A DNA stretch of 33,355 bases. It comes from Tardiphaga sp. Its GTDB lineage: Bacteria > Pseudomonadota > Alphaproteobacteria > Rhizobiales > Xanthobacteraceae. Made by a program: the position numbers and the translations under genes. This document shows positions 15,273-24,791 of this stretch, piece after piece (positions within the stretch are counted from its first letter, which is position 1; the number at the start of each line of letters is the position of its first letter). The stretch covers positions 1-33,355 of the forward strand of contig JASBVG010000048.1 in NCBI GenBank assembly GCA_030147505.1, written 5' to 3'. Below the pieces are notes generated by a model, which had not been told where the DNA came from, did no database searches, and saw only the letters and a program-made list of their open reading frames with translations.

Positions 15273-15590
15273 TCAGCGATTGGCACAGGAGCGCGAATAG
15301 GCTGCGCGTTCATTGGGACTGAGCCCGGCTGCCGCGCCGTCCTGCAGACATGTCGTGATGCGATCGCCAAATGACGGGCGCGCAGTTTTCGGCACATAAT
15401 TCTGCGACGGCAGATCGCCCATTTTCGGCACCACCGGCACTTCGATCTTGGGCGGCGGCGGCGCAGGTGGCGGCGGTACGGTTAACGCGCTGCTGCCGGG
15501 GGGCAGCAGCTGCGCGGACGCCGGCGCAGCGCCGAGCGCCAGGATCGCAGCCAAGGCCAGACATGTATGTTGTCGAGACATAGGGCTCAT
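15273..15590 (-). CDS. Proline-rich exported protein, unknown function
   Basis: A 105-residue product (102 if the ATG at 15581 is used) with a signal peptide (LALAAILALGAAPASA-Q) and a mature start QLLPPGSS. A short PPPPAPPPPK linker follows, then a C-terminal part with two cysteines (TTCLQDGAAAGLSPNERAAYSRSCANR) that may form a disulfide. Small periplasmic proteins of this shape are widespread in Bradyrhizobium relatives and unnamed. The ATGs at 15590 and 15581 are both plausible; the open frame reaches to 15707 but would overlap bluB, and the signal peptide begins only here. Confidence 0.7.
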   Translation of the reverse strand: MSPMSRQHTCLALAAILALGAAPASAQLLPPGSSALTVPPPPAPPPPKIEVPVVPKMGDLPSQNYVPKTARPSFGDRITTCLQDGAAAGLSPNERAAYSRSCANR

Positions 15591-15627
15591 ATCGTCGCGA
15601 TCTCCAGCGCGCTCAAGGGTGTCCGTC

Positions 15628-16260
15628 TCAACGCCGGAGAATGTGATCCGTTGCAGCGCGCCGATGCTCCCACCCCTCGCGCTCCAGTTCGGGGCGAGCA
15701 TCCTCAATCTCGGGATAGCCGATGCAGAAATAACCGATCAGCCGCCAATCGCGGGGGATGTCGAGTGCATCCGAGACCGCGACGGGATCGAGGATGGAGA
15801 CCCAGCCCATGCCGATGCCTTCGGCTCGCGCGGCCAGCCACATCGTGGTCACCGCGGTCACGACAGAATATTCCGCCATTTCCGGCATGGTGCGCCGGCC
15901 GACGCCATGCCCGATTTCAGTGCCGCGATCCGCGAAAACCGCCAGATGCTCCGGTGCCTCGCGCAAGCCTGCAAGCTTCAGCCGCGCATAATGTTGTGCA
16001 CGTTCGCCATGATAGGCACCTAACGCTTCGGCATTGCAGGTGGAGAAATTGTCCTGCACGGCCTGACGCCGTGCGAGGTCGTCGACGATGACGAACCGCC
16101 AGGGCTGGCTGAGCCCCACGGATGGCGCCAGACATGCCGTTTCGATGAGCCGCTCCAGCGCGCCTTCCGGCAGCGGATCGCTGCGAAAGCGCCGGACGTC
16201 GCGGCGCCACGCAAACAGATCGTGCAGACGCGCGCGAAACTGATCGTTGAAGGTCGGCAA
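15628..16260 (-). CDS. bluB: 5,6-dimethylbenzimidazole synthase
   Basis: The 210-residue enzyme converts reduced FMN and oxygen to 5,6-dimethylbenzimidazole, the lower ligand of vitamin B12. It belongs to the nitroreductase fold; the family blocks RRDVRRFRSDPLPEG (19-33), CLAPSVGLSQPWRF (about 43-56), AEGIGMGWVSILDP and CIGYPE are present. The length is normal. The N-terminus MPTFNDQFRARLHDLF fits relatives, and it requires a TTG start codon at 16260-16258: no ATG or GTG is available, and the preceding codons are GCC and the rluC stop TAG, which lies in the same reading frame. Translation is therefore probably coupled to rluC. No cobalamin riboswitch was seen in front of it. Confidence 0.92.
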   Translation of the reverse strand: MPTFNDQFRARLHDLFAWRRDVRRFRSDPLPEGALERLIETACLAPSVGLSQPWRFVIVDDLARRQAVQDNFSTCNAEALGAYHGERAQHYARLKLAGLREAPEHLAVFADRGTEIGHGVGRRTMPEMAEYSVVTAVTTMWLAARAEGIGMGWVSILDPVAVSDALDIPRDWRLIGYFCIGYPEIEDARPELEREGWEHRRAATDHILRR

Positions 16261-16263
16261 GGC

Positions 16264-17697
16264 CTAATCTTCCGGTGCGTTTTCGATCGGATCGAACCGG
16301 TCGTGTTCGAGCGCGAGCAGATTCCACGATTGAAGCATATGCGGCGGCAGCGGCGCCGTGGCGTCGATCACACCGCCACGCGGATGCGGGATGACGATAC
16401 GGCGCGCCAGCAGATGCAAGCGATTCTGCAGGCCGCCGGGCAACTGCCAGTTCTCGATGTTGAAATATTTGGGATCACCGACGATGGCGTGACCGATATG
16501 GGCCATATGCGCGCGCAGCTGATGCGTGCGGCCCGTCACCGGCTTCAGCGACACCCAGGCAAGCTTCTGGCCGGATGTCTCGACCACCGCGTAGTAAGTC
16601 ACCGCATGGCTCGCGCCGTCGTCGCCATGTTTGGCGACGCGCATGATGGTGTCTTCCTCGTTCTCTTCCTTGGCGAGATAGGTCGAGATGCGGCCCTGCT
16701 TCGGCTTCGGCACGCCGGCGACGAGCGCCCAGTAGAATTTTCGCGCCGAGCGTTCGCGGAACGCGCCAGTGAGAAACGAGGCGGCGAAGCGGGTCTTGGC
16801 GATCAGCAGGCAGCCAGATGTTTCTCTGTCGAGACGATGCACGAGACGCGGTTTCTGCCCCTTGGAGTCGCGCATCACTTCGAGCATCATGTCCACATGG
16901 CGCGTCATGCCCGATCCGCCCTGCACCGCGAGACCGGCGGGCTTGTTCAGCACCATCACATCCGCGTCCTCGAAGATCGTCATCGCCTTCAATGCATCGA
17001 GCGTTTTTTGCGCGGCTTCGGAGAGCACGCCGACGGTCTTCGGCCCATCGAGCTTGAGCGGCGGGATGCGGACGGTCTGGCCGGTCTCCAGACGATCCTT
17101 GCTGTCGGCACGCTTGCCGTTCACACGCAGCTCGCCTTTGCGGACGATACGCTGGATATGAGAGAATGACAGGCCGGGAAACCGCGCCTCGAGAAAGCGA
17201 TCGACGCGCATGTCGTTTTCGTCCGGCGTGACGATCACCGTCTGCACACTGGTCGGCATGATGGCCGGCGCGGCGTCGACCTTGACGGGCTTCTCAACGG
17301 CGCGCTCGGGTTTGGCTGCGCGCGGGCCGTCAGCAAAGCGCGTCGGCGCCTTGCCACGCGGCCCGGACGGACGCTCGCTGCGCTCGGGACGATCAAAACG
17401 CTCGGATCGCTCAGTGCGCTCAAACCGCTCCGGTCGCTCGGACCGTTCAATTCGCTCGCCCCGCTCGGTGGCACGCGCGCGGGGCGGACGTGCAATGGTG
17501 AGCCGCTCCGCATCGCCGCGCTCGGCCCGGAAGCGTTCGCCCTTCGCCATAGCACTCTTGGCAGGCGTTCTGGCAGGCCCCTTGGCCGGCTTCTTCGCCA
17601 CCGCCTTGGCCATCGTGGCGCCCGGCTTGGCGCGCCCCGAGCGGCCACCGCCTCCGGTGCCACGTTTGGCGGGGGATCTCGTATCGCGACGGCTCAT
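16264..17697 (-). CDS. RluC/RluD-type ribosomal large subunit pseudouridine synthase with long basic N-terminal tail
   Basis: A 477-residue protein. Residues about 160-215 form an S4 RNA-binding domain (MRVDRFLEARFPGLSFSHIQ...RVNGKRA). The catalytic RluA-type domain follows, with HRLDRETSG at 287-295 (catalytic Asp290), then RFAASFLTGAFRER and the substrate block TGRTHQLRAHMAHIGHAIVGDPKY. It isomerises uridines in 23S rRNA; by gene context RluC is likely, but RluD or RluB cannot be excluded. The first about 150 residues are unlike standard RluC: Lys/Ala/Pro-rich at 24-50, then an ER-SER-ER repeat (about 78-110) and a second basic stretch. GGAG lies about eight bases before the ATG. The bluB gene follows four bases after. 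Confidence 0.92.
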   Translation of the reverse strand: MSRRDTRSPAKRGTGGGGRSGRAKPGATMAKAVAKKPAKGPARTPAKSAMAKGERFRAERGDAERLTIARPPRARATERGERIERSERPERFERTERSERFDRPERSERPSGPRGKAPTRFADGPRAAKPERAVEKPVKVDAAPAIMPTSVQTVIVTPDENDMRVDRFLEARFPGLSFSHIQRIVRKGELRVNGKRADSKDRLETGQTVRIPPLKLDGPKTVGVLSEAAQKTLDALKAMTIFEDADVMVLNKPAGLAVQGGSGMTRHVDMMLEVMRDSKGQKPRLVHRLDRETSGCLLIAKTRFAASFLTGAFRERSARKFYWALVAGVPKPKQGRISTYLAKEENEEDTIMRVAKHGDDGASHAVTYYAVVETSGQKLAWVSLKPVTGRTHQLRAHMAHIGHAIVGDPKYFNIENWQLPGGLQNRLHLLARRIVIPHPRGGVIDATAPLPPHMLQSWNLLALEHDRFDPIENAPED

Positions 17698-17805
17698 CTT
17701 GAACTCCAGGGGAAAGTCCGTCCGTAGCGCATCTGCCGACCTGGGTCACGGTCAAATCGCCTGCTGGCGCAAACCTTCAGGTTCCGCCCGCCGGATCTGC
17801 CAGCA

Positions 17806-18420
17806 TCAGCGGCGGAAACCACCAAACGGGGACTGGCCGGACAGCAGGCGCGACGTCGCGGTGCCATCGTCCAATTGCTGCTGGGTGAAGCTGCCCTCAA
17901 GCGACAAAGTGACATTCGGAGCCGGCTGAAACGCGATGCCTGCGCGGGCCCTGTATCCGGTCGCGATGCTGGTATCGGAACTGAACGGCGCCAGCGCCGT
18001 GCCGATGCCCGGGCGGTAGTTCAGCGTGTCGAAGCCGGCAAAGACCGTGACAGGCAGATCTCCGGCGCCCTTGAACGCGTAGCCGGCCAGCGTGCTCTGG
18101 GCGGTAAGCCCGCCGAAATCGCTGGAAGCGCCAGCCCAGCCGAGGCCCATGCGGTCAAAGCTGGCGGCCTCGCTGCGCACATATGCACCGGTTCGAAAGT
18201 TCGATTTCCAGTCGCCGTCATAAGAAACGCCTGCGTCGAAACCAGGGAAATTGCGGTAGCCTGTGATGCCGGCATCGGACCAGCCGCCGAGGCCGAACGG
18301 CCCGTTCGGCACCCAGTACTGCACCGGCGCGGCCTGCTGGGCTCGCGTCGCCTGAGCAATCAGGCAAAACGCTGCACCGATGACGGCGGCACGCAACGGT
18401 GGAGATGTGACAATCGACAT
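17806..18420 (-). CDS. Exported outer-membrane beta-barrel-like protein
   Basis: A 204-residue protein with a signal peptide (PPLRAAVIGAAFCLIAQATRA-QQ) and a mature part made of alternating short strands rich in Gly, Tyr and Phe (GAYVRSEAASFDRMGLGWAGAS, LPVTVFAGFDTLNYRPG, YRARAGIAFQPAPNVTLSLEGSF). This pattern is what one expects for a small 8-strand outer-membrane barrel or half of a larger one. The family is not recognised beyond that. The ATG at 18420 is preferred for GAGG about eight bases upstream. It follows rarA by about 50 bases and is probably in the same transcript. Confidence 0.7.
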   Translation of the reverse strand: MSIVTSPPLRAAVIGAAFCLIAQATRAQQAAPVQYWVPNGPFGLGGWSDAGITGYRNFPGFDAGVSYDGDWKSNFRTGAYVRSEAASFDRMGLGWAGASSDFGGLTAQSTLAGYAFKGAGDLPVTVFAGFDTLNYRPGIGTALAPFSSDTSIATGYRARAGIAFQPAPNVTLSLEGSFTQQQLDDGTATSRLLSGQSPFGGFRR

Positions 18421-18470
18421 CAGGCCTCGTCCAACTGATGGGCGCATTTGGGCCACAACCTACCCGACGC

Positions 18471-19792
<1,322 letters not shown>

Positions 19793-19796
<4 letters not shown>

Positions 19797-21205
19797 CCGC
19801 CAAGCGTGACGTTGATCTGCTGGCCGCCGCGCACGACGACGATGCGCCACAGTCGCGCGCCATCGCGTGTGACCTTTTCGAGATCGCTGGTCTTGACGAT
19901 CTTGACGCCGTTGACCGCGAGGATGAGGTCGCCCTTCTGGAAGCCCACATTGGCTGCCGTCGCGGTATCGGTGAGATCGGTGATCACAACGCCCTCGACG
20001 CCGGAATCCAGCCGCAGCTCATCGGCGAGCGCGGGCGAGATATTGGCAACCTTGGCGCCCTGGAACGGCGAGCGGCCCTTCAGCACGATTTCATCGCGGC
20101 CGGTATCCGGCGCCGCCTCGAGCGCGACGGTGAGTTTCACCAGCTTGCCGCTACGCTGCACATCGAGCTGCGTGGTGCCACCAAGCGGACGTGTCGCGAA
20201 GCGATATTCGAAGGCATTGGGATCGTCGATCGGCTGATCGTCGATGGCGGTGACAAGATCGGAAACCTTGAGACCCGCCTTCGCCGCCGGACTGTTCGAC
20301 GTCACATTGACAACCAGAGCGCCCGACGGCGTCTTGAGGCCGAGGGTTTCGGCGATATCGGGTGTGACATTCTGCAGCCGAGCGCCGAGCCAAGGCCGCT
20401 TAACTTCCTTGCCGCCGCTCTTGGCAGAAGCGACGACGACGCGGACCATATTGGCAGGAATAGCGAAGCCGATACCCTGCGAGCCGCCGGAGCGCGAGAA
20501 AATGGCCGTATTCACACCGACCAGCTTGCCGGTCATGTCCACCAGCGCACCGCCGGAATTGCCGGGATTGATCGCCGCGTCGGTCTGGATGAAGAACTGA
20601 TAGTCGGTGATGCCGACCTGGGTGCGCGCCAGCGCCGAAATGATGCCGTGGGTCACGGTCTGGCCGACACCGAACGGATTGCCGATGGCGAGCACGACAT
20701 CGCCGACGAGAAGATCATCGGAATTCGCGAAATCGAGCGTCGCGAATTTTTCCTTGCTATCCTTGATGCGCAGCACCGCCAGATCGGTACGGCTATCCTT
20801 GAGCACGATCTCGGCTTCGAATTCACGCTTGTCCGCAAGCGAGACCTTTACCTGATCGGCGCCCTCGATGACGTGATTGTTGGTCACCACGAGGCCCGAC
20901 GCGTCCACCATCACGCCTGATCCGAGCGAACGCTGCATCTGCTCGGGCTGCATGCCCTGCCCACCAAAGAAGCGCCGGAACAGCGGATCGTCGAGCAGCG
21001 GATTACGGTTCTGCACCGTCTTGGCCGCATAGACATTGACCACCGCCGGCTGCACACGCTGGACAATTGGCGCGTAGGACAGCTTCAGCTCAGCGGCGGA
21101 AGACGGCACCTGCCGGGTCTGCGCCGAAGCCGGGTTCAGGCCGGCGGACAGGACAATGACGCACAAAGCTGAAACGGTCGCAGCACAGCGGAAAAATAAG
21201 ATCAT
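19793..21205 (-). CDS. HtrA/DegP-type periplasmic serine protease
   Basis: A 470-residue Do-family protease that degrades or refolds misfolded envelope proteins. It has a signal peptide with cleavage after PASA (about residue 28), a trypsin-like domain with the triad His111 (NNHVIEG), Asp141 (SRTDLAVL) and Ser217 (GNSGGALVD), then two PDZ domains (about 285-375 and 385-470, the second with ANVGFQKGDLILAVNG). The ATG at 21205 is supported by AAAGAGG about seven bases upstream and the signal peptide; the frame extends upstream to 21256. It forms a four-base overlapping pair with rarA. DegP and DegQ cannot be told apart from sequence alone. Confidence 0.94.
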
Positions 21206-21270
21206 CGGGGCCTCTTTGAGGAAATCGCGGCGAATATAGGCTGCTGAGCAGGGCAATAGAAGGGCGGGAA

Positions 21271-21675
21271 CTAGCTTGCGTCCGCCGGCACATCCTTCTC
21301 CACCGGCGCTTTTTTACGCGGCTGGGGCGCTGCGGCCGCAATCGACTTCTGGCGCATCTTGTGCGCGTCGCCCCACTTTTTCAGCGCATCGATCACCGGG
21401 CGCAATCCGAGCCCGGTTTCCGACAGTGCATATTCGACCCGTGGTGGCACCTCGGCATAGACCGTCCGGACGATCAGCCCATCCTCTTCGAGCGCGCGCA
21501 GCTGCTTGGTCAGCATGCGCTGGGTGATCCGTGGCATCAGCTTGCGCAGCTCGCCGAAACGCAGCCGCCCCTGCTGCAAGTGATACAGGATCACACCCTT
21601 CCATTTGCCGTCGATCAGATCGAGCGTCACCTCGACGGGACAGCCCGGGCCGTTGCCGAAATCACGTCGTTTCAT
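21271..21675 (-). CDS. HxlR-family (MarR-like) transcriptional regulator
   Basis: A 134-residue winged-helix regulator. The family blocks CPVEVTLDLIDGKWKGVIL (12-30), LRFGELRKLMPRITQRMLTKQLRALEEDGLI (about 38-68) and RVEYALSETGLGLRPVID are complete. Cys12, the redox sensor of YodB, HypR and QorR-type members, is present and is the only cysteine, so it may sense quinones or aldehydes (family knowledge plus inference). A Lys/Ala/Pro-rich tail of about 25 residues follows. It is divergent from the quinone-oxidoreductase-like gene with 120 bases between, the classic arrangement for an HxlR repressor and its target. A likely operator is at 21688-21709. Confidence 0.93.
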   Translation of the reverse strand: MKRRDFGNGPGCPVEVTLDLIDGKWKGVILYHLQQGRLRFGELRKLMPRITQRMLTKQLRALEEDGLIVRTVYAEVPPRVEYALSETGLGLRPVIDALKKWGDAHKMRQKSIAAAAPQPRKKAPVEKDVPADAS

Positions 21676-21687
21676 CGCAAATATCCA

Positions 21688-21709
21688 ATAGTATCCATTC
21701 AGTGACTAT
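21688..21709. promoter_or_regulatory. Candidate operator of the HxlR regulator
   Basis: An inverted repeat ATAGT-N12-ACTAT (ATAGT at 21688-21692, ACTAT at 21705-21709) lies 13 bases upstream of the regulator start, in an AT-rich part of the divergent intergenic region. TATCC occurs three times in the same stretch (21682, 21692 and 21709). Spacing and symmetry suit a dimeric winged-helix protein. The assignment is inference. Confidence 0.4.
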
Positions 21710-21795
21710 ATCCCTGAAATGACAGTACTTGCAATTATCGTTGCTTCGGGACACCTCTTCGGAATATTTCCGCCAGGAGCTATGGAGCGCACTCA

Positions 21796-22809
21796 ATGAA
21801 GGCAGTCGGCTACACCAAATCTCTTCCGATCGACGCAGTTGACGCGCTGGTCGATTTCGAGGCTCCGAAGCCGGAACCGACCGGTCGCGACATCCGCGTA
21901 TCGGTGAAGGCAATCTCGGCCAATCCCGTCGATTTCAAGGTGCGCAGGCGCGCGGCGCCGCCGGCCGGCGAAACCAAGATCCTTGGCTATGACGCTGCCG
22001 GCGTCGTCGATGCTGTTGGCCCTGATGTGACGGTGTTCAAGCCGGGCGACGAGGTGTTCTATGCCGGCTCGATCCAGCGCCAGGGCACCAATGCGGAATT
22101 CCATCTCGTCGATGAGCGTATTGTCGGCCGCAAGCCGTCTTCTCTCTCCTTTGCGGAGTCCGCTGCGTTGCCGCTCACGGCCATCACTGCCTGGGAACTG
22201 TTGTTCGACCGCCTCGGCGTCGCGCCCGGCAAAAGCCTCGATCCGCGCACGCTGCTGATCATGGGCGGCGCCGGCGGCGTCGGCTCGATATTGATCCAGC
22301 TCGCGCGTCGCCTCACCGGACTCACCGTGGTCGCGACCGCGTCACGGCCAGAGACGATCAAATGGTGCGAAGACCTCGGTGCTCATGCGGTGATCGATCA
22401 CAGCAAGGCGCTGAAGCCGCAGATCGACGCGTTGAAGCTGCCGCCGGTCGCCCTGATCGCAAGTCTTACAGCAACAGACCATCATTATAAGGCCCTCGCC
22501 GATCTGATCGCACCGCAAGGCAAGTTCGGCCTGATCGACGATCCTGCCGAATTCAACATGGCCGCCTTCAAGGGCAAGGCCGTCTCGGTGCATTGGGAGT
22601 CGATGTTCACGCGTTCGTCATTCCAGACGCCAGACATGATCGCGCAGCATCATCTTCTCAACGATGTCGCCGATCTCATCGACAAGGGCGTGTTGCGCAC
22701 CACACTCGACAAGACGTTCGGGACCATCAACGCAGCGAATCTGAAGCGCGCGCATGCACTGCTGGAGTCCGGCAAATCACACGGAAAAATCGTACTCGAA
22801 GGCTGGTGA
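21796..22809 (+). CDS. Zinc-independent quinone-oxidoreductase-like medium-chain dehydrogenase
   Basis: A 337-residue MDR-superfamily enzyme. The GroES-like domain (1-125) includes ANPVDFKVR and GYDAAGVVDAVGPDV. The Rossmann domain carries GGAGGVGS (157-164) and a C-terminal segment typical of the NADPH:quinone reductase / zeta-crystallin group. The structural and catalytic zinc cysteines of alcohol dehydrogenases are absent, although databases often call members zinc-binding. The likely reaction is reduction of quinones or electrophilic enones with NAD(P)H. GGAG lies about eight bases upstream of the ATG. Regulation by the divergent HxlR protein is expected. An intrinsic terminator follows at 22855. 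Confidence 0.92.
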   Translation: MKAVGYTKSLPIDAVDALVDFEAPKPEPTGRDIRVSVKAISANPVDFKVRRRAAPPAGETKILGYDAAGVVDAVGPDVTVFKPGDEVFYAGSIQRQGTNAEFHLVDERIVGRKPSSLSFAESAALPLTAITAWELLFDRLGVAPGKSLDPRTLLIMGGAGGVGSILIQLARRLTGLTVVATASRPETIKWCEDLGAHAVIDHSKALKPQIDALKLPPVALIASLTATDHHYKALADLIAPQGKFGLIDDPAEFNMAAFKGKAVSVHWESMFTRSSFQTPDMIAQHHLLNDVADLIDKGVLRTTLDKTFGTINAANLKRAHALLESGKSHGKIVLEGW

Positions 22810-23176
22810 GCGTGGAAAGCGAAACGATAATCACGCATAACGCGACGTCAACAGCAGCGGTGCACCTACGGGTGCGCCGCTGTTTTAAATTAGCTAATTT
22901 AAATAGTCATTTTCATAAGCAAAGTGTGTTCTGAGAGCGACACATCGTTTGTCTTCCCCCTGCGGGTTAGCAGTTTTGCAGAACTGTCATAGACCGCGCC
23001 TAGTTATGCGGCGAGTTCTCTACGTAAGGCTCGCTTGCACGGAACGAACCTCTCACTGGCAACACTCAGTGAGCGAACGCGTTCCGCAAGGTCACAAACA
23101 CAGCCCTGAACGCATCATCACCTGCGAAGCAATTCGCGGGGCGTGAAGGGTTTTGTCTTCTAAAACGGGGATATCC
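22810..23176. other. Intergenic region of 367 bases between the oxidoreductase and porin genes
   Basis: It holds the terminator at 22855-22886, an AT-rich stretch just after it, and presumably the promoter of the porin. A single CTGTCAT (22984-22990), the half-site of alphaproteobacterial Pho boxes, occurs about 190 bases before the porin start, but no second half-site at the expected four-base spacing was found. No gene is supported here. Confidence 0.5.
22855..22886 (+). terminator. Rho-independent terminator after the quinone-oxidoreductase-like gene
   Basis: A 12-bp stem CAGCGGTGCACC / GGTGCGCCGCTG (one G-U pair) with the tight tetraloop TACG is followed by TTTT and AT-rich sequence. Confidence 0.85.
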
Positions 23177-24610
23177 ATGTCTTTCACGACGAACAAATTC
23201 TTGGGCACCGTCGCAGTGCTCGGCGCTCTGGCCGTGTCCGGCCAAGCGCATGCACAGGCCACCAGCGAAGACGTCGCTGCGCTGAAGGCTCAGCTCCGCG
23301 CGCTCGAAAAGAAGCTCGACAGCGTTCAGAAGCAGGCCAATGCCACGCAGAAGCAACAGGCGAGCTTCGCCAATGCCAACGCCGCCATGCACAAGAAGGC
23401 TGTGCCGTTCGTCGACGCGACGCTGACCATGCCGGGCAACCGCCCGACCTTCTGCACCGGCGACGGTGCCAACTGCGTTGCCATCACGGGCCGCATCCAC
23501 TTCGATGCCGGCGCATATTCGTTTTCGCCGAAGTCGGGCACCACTTCACCCCAGACCGTCAATGACGGCATCAATGCCCGCCGCGCCCGCCTCGGCTTGA
23601 TCGGCACTTACAACAGGGACTGGGAATACGGCCTCGTGATCGACGCCGGTGGCACCACCGACGGTCAGGCCGTCCTCAACAACGCCTACGTTGCCTATAA
23701 GGGCATCAAGGGCATGGTCATCCAGGGTGGTTACATCGACGTTCCCTACACGCTCGATGAAGCCACCTCGTCAAACAACATCCTGTTCATGGAGCGCGCC
23801 GCTTCGCAGGTGCTCGCCACCAACCTCGCCGCCGGTGACTTCCGTTCGGCCTTCGGTGGTCAGATCTTTGACAAGAATTATTGGGTCGGCGCCTACGTGA
23901 CCGGTCCCACGACCGGCGCAGGCGTGAACCACAGCCAGCCGCAGCCGCTCGGCGCCACCTTCCGTGCGGTCGGCCTGCCGATCAACAACGAGATCGCCAC
24001 CGTCCTCGTCGGCTTCGACGCCCTCTATCTCGCCCAGACCGGCGGCGCGACCAACAACACGCTCAGCATGAGCGATCGCGTTGAAGTCCGCATCGATCCG
24101 GCCACCAGCGCGCTGCTCAACACCGGCACCATGAATTTCGTCGACAGCGCACGCGTGCTGAGCGGTGAAGGCGCGGTCAAGTACGGCAGCTTCATGGCTT
24201 CGGGCGAATATTTCGACTACAGCATCCAGCGCAGCAACGGTCTCGGCAACCTCAGCTTCAATGGCGGCTACGGTCAGGCGAGCTACGTGCTCACCGGCGA
24301 ACAGCACAAGTACAGCACGTCCGCTGGCGCTTTCGGTGGCGTCGCTCCCGCCCGTCCGGTCAACTTCGCGACCGGCGACCTCGGCGCTTGGGAACTCGCG
24401 GTGCGCTACAGCTACGCCAACCTCAACGATCTCACGGTCGTCGGCGGTGAGCTGAAGAACACCACGGTCGGCCTGAACTGGTACGTCAACAACAACATGC
24501 GCTTCATGTTCAACTGGATCCACGGCACCGTGGACAAGGTGAACACCGCCGGCGTGAACAACGGCGCAGACTACGACGTGTTCGCGATGCGCACCCAGGT
24601 CGCCTGGTAA
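23177..24610 (+). CDS. Outer-membrane porin of the Bradyrhizobium / phosphate-selective porin O/P type
   Basis: A 477-residue porin with a signal peptide (MSFTTNKFLGTVAVLGALAV, cut near AHA-QA). A short coiled coil (SEDVAALKAQLRALEKKLDSVQKQ, about 28-52) probably mediates trimer or cell-wall contact. A 16-strand-type beta barrel follows, ending in the aromatic residue W needed for outer-membrane insertion. INARRARLGLIGTYNRDWEYGLVIDAGG is the porin O/P family signature region. Substrate preference cannot be told. The ATG at 23177 is chosen for the signal peptide; a GGGG-type ribosome binding site is weak. Codon use looks highly biased, as expected of an abundant protein. A strong terminator follows. 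Confidence 0.92.
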   Translation: MSFTTNKFLGTVAVLGALAVSGQAHAQATSEDVAALKAQLRALEKKLDSVQKQANATQKQQASFANANAAMHKKAVPFVDATLTMPGNRPTFCTGDGANCVAITGRIHFDAGAYSFSPKSGTTSPQTVNDGINARRARLGLIGTYNRDWEYGLVIDAGGTTDGQAVLNNAYVAYKGIKGMVIQGGYIDVPYTLDEATSSNNILFMERAASQVLATNLAAGDFRSAFGGQIFDKNYWVGAYVTGPTTGAGVNHSQPQPLGATFRAVGLPINNEIATVLVGFDALYLAQTGGATNNTLSMSDRVEVRIDPATSALLNTGTMNFVDSARVLSGEGAVKYGSFMASGEYFDYSIQRSNGLGNLSFNGGYGQASYVLTGEQHKYSTSAGAFGGVAPARPVNFATGDLGAWELAVRYSYANLNDLTVVGGELKNTTVGLNWYVNNNMRFMFNWIHGTVDKVNTAGVNNGADYDVFAMRTQVAW

Positions 24611-24675
24611 ACATCCACGCTTCGGTAACCTCCAGGTTCGGGGCTGAATGCCCTCAGCCCTCGCCTCAGAACGAG

Positions 24676-24706
24676 AAGGCGGCGCTCCAGCGCCGCCTTT
24701 TGTTTT
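24676..24706 (+). terminator. Rho-independent terminator after the porin
   Basis: A 10-bp perfect stem AAGGCGGCGC / GCGCCGCCTT with loop TCCA, followed by TTGTTTT. Confidence 0.88.
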
Positions 24707-24726
24707 GGCACATCAAGGAAGATCAC

Positions 24727-24787
24727 AGGATGGGTTAGCTGATGGGCAGAGCGTCGGCGCAACGCCCAAGCGTTCAATCCGTCCTAC
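24727..24787. repeat. Degenerate palindromic repeat between porin and SDR genes
   Basis: The outer segments AGGATGGGTT (24727-24736) and AATCCGTCCT (24776-24785) pair at 8 of 10 positions. The composition resembles the GGATTA...TAATCCGTCC intergenic repeats frequent in Bradyrhizobium relatives. It lies between convergent genes and just beyond the SDR stop. Confidence 0.4.
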
Positions 24788-24791
24788 AGAA

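Noticed and set aside
15371..15583. Possible cobalamin riboswitch near bluB
   Set aside because: No B12-box-like sequence was found around or upstream of bluB; it is the second gene behind rluC.
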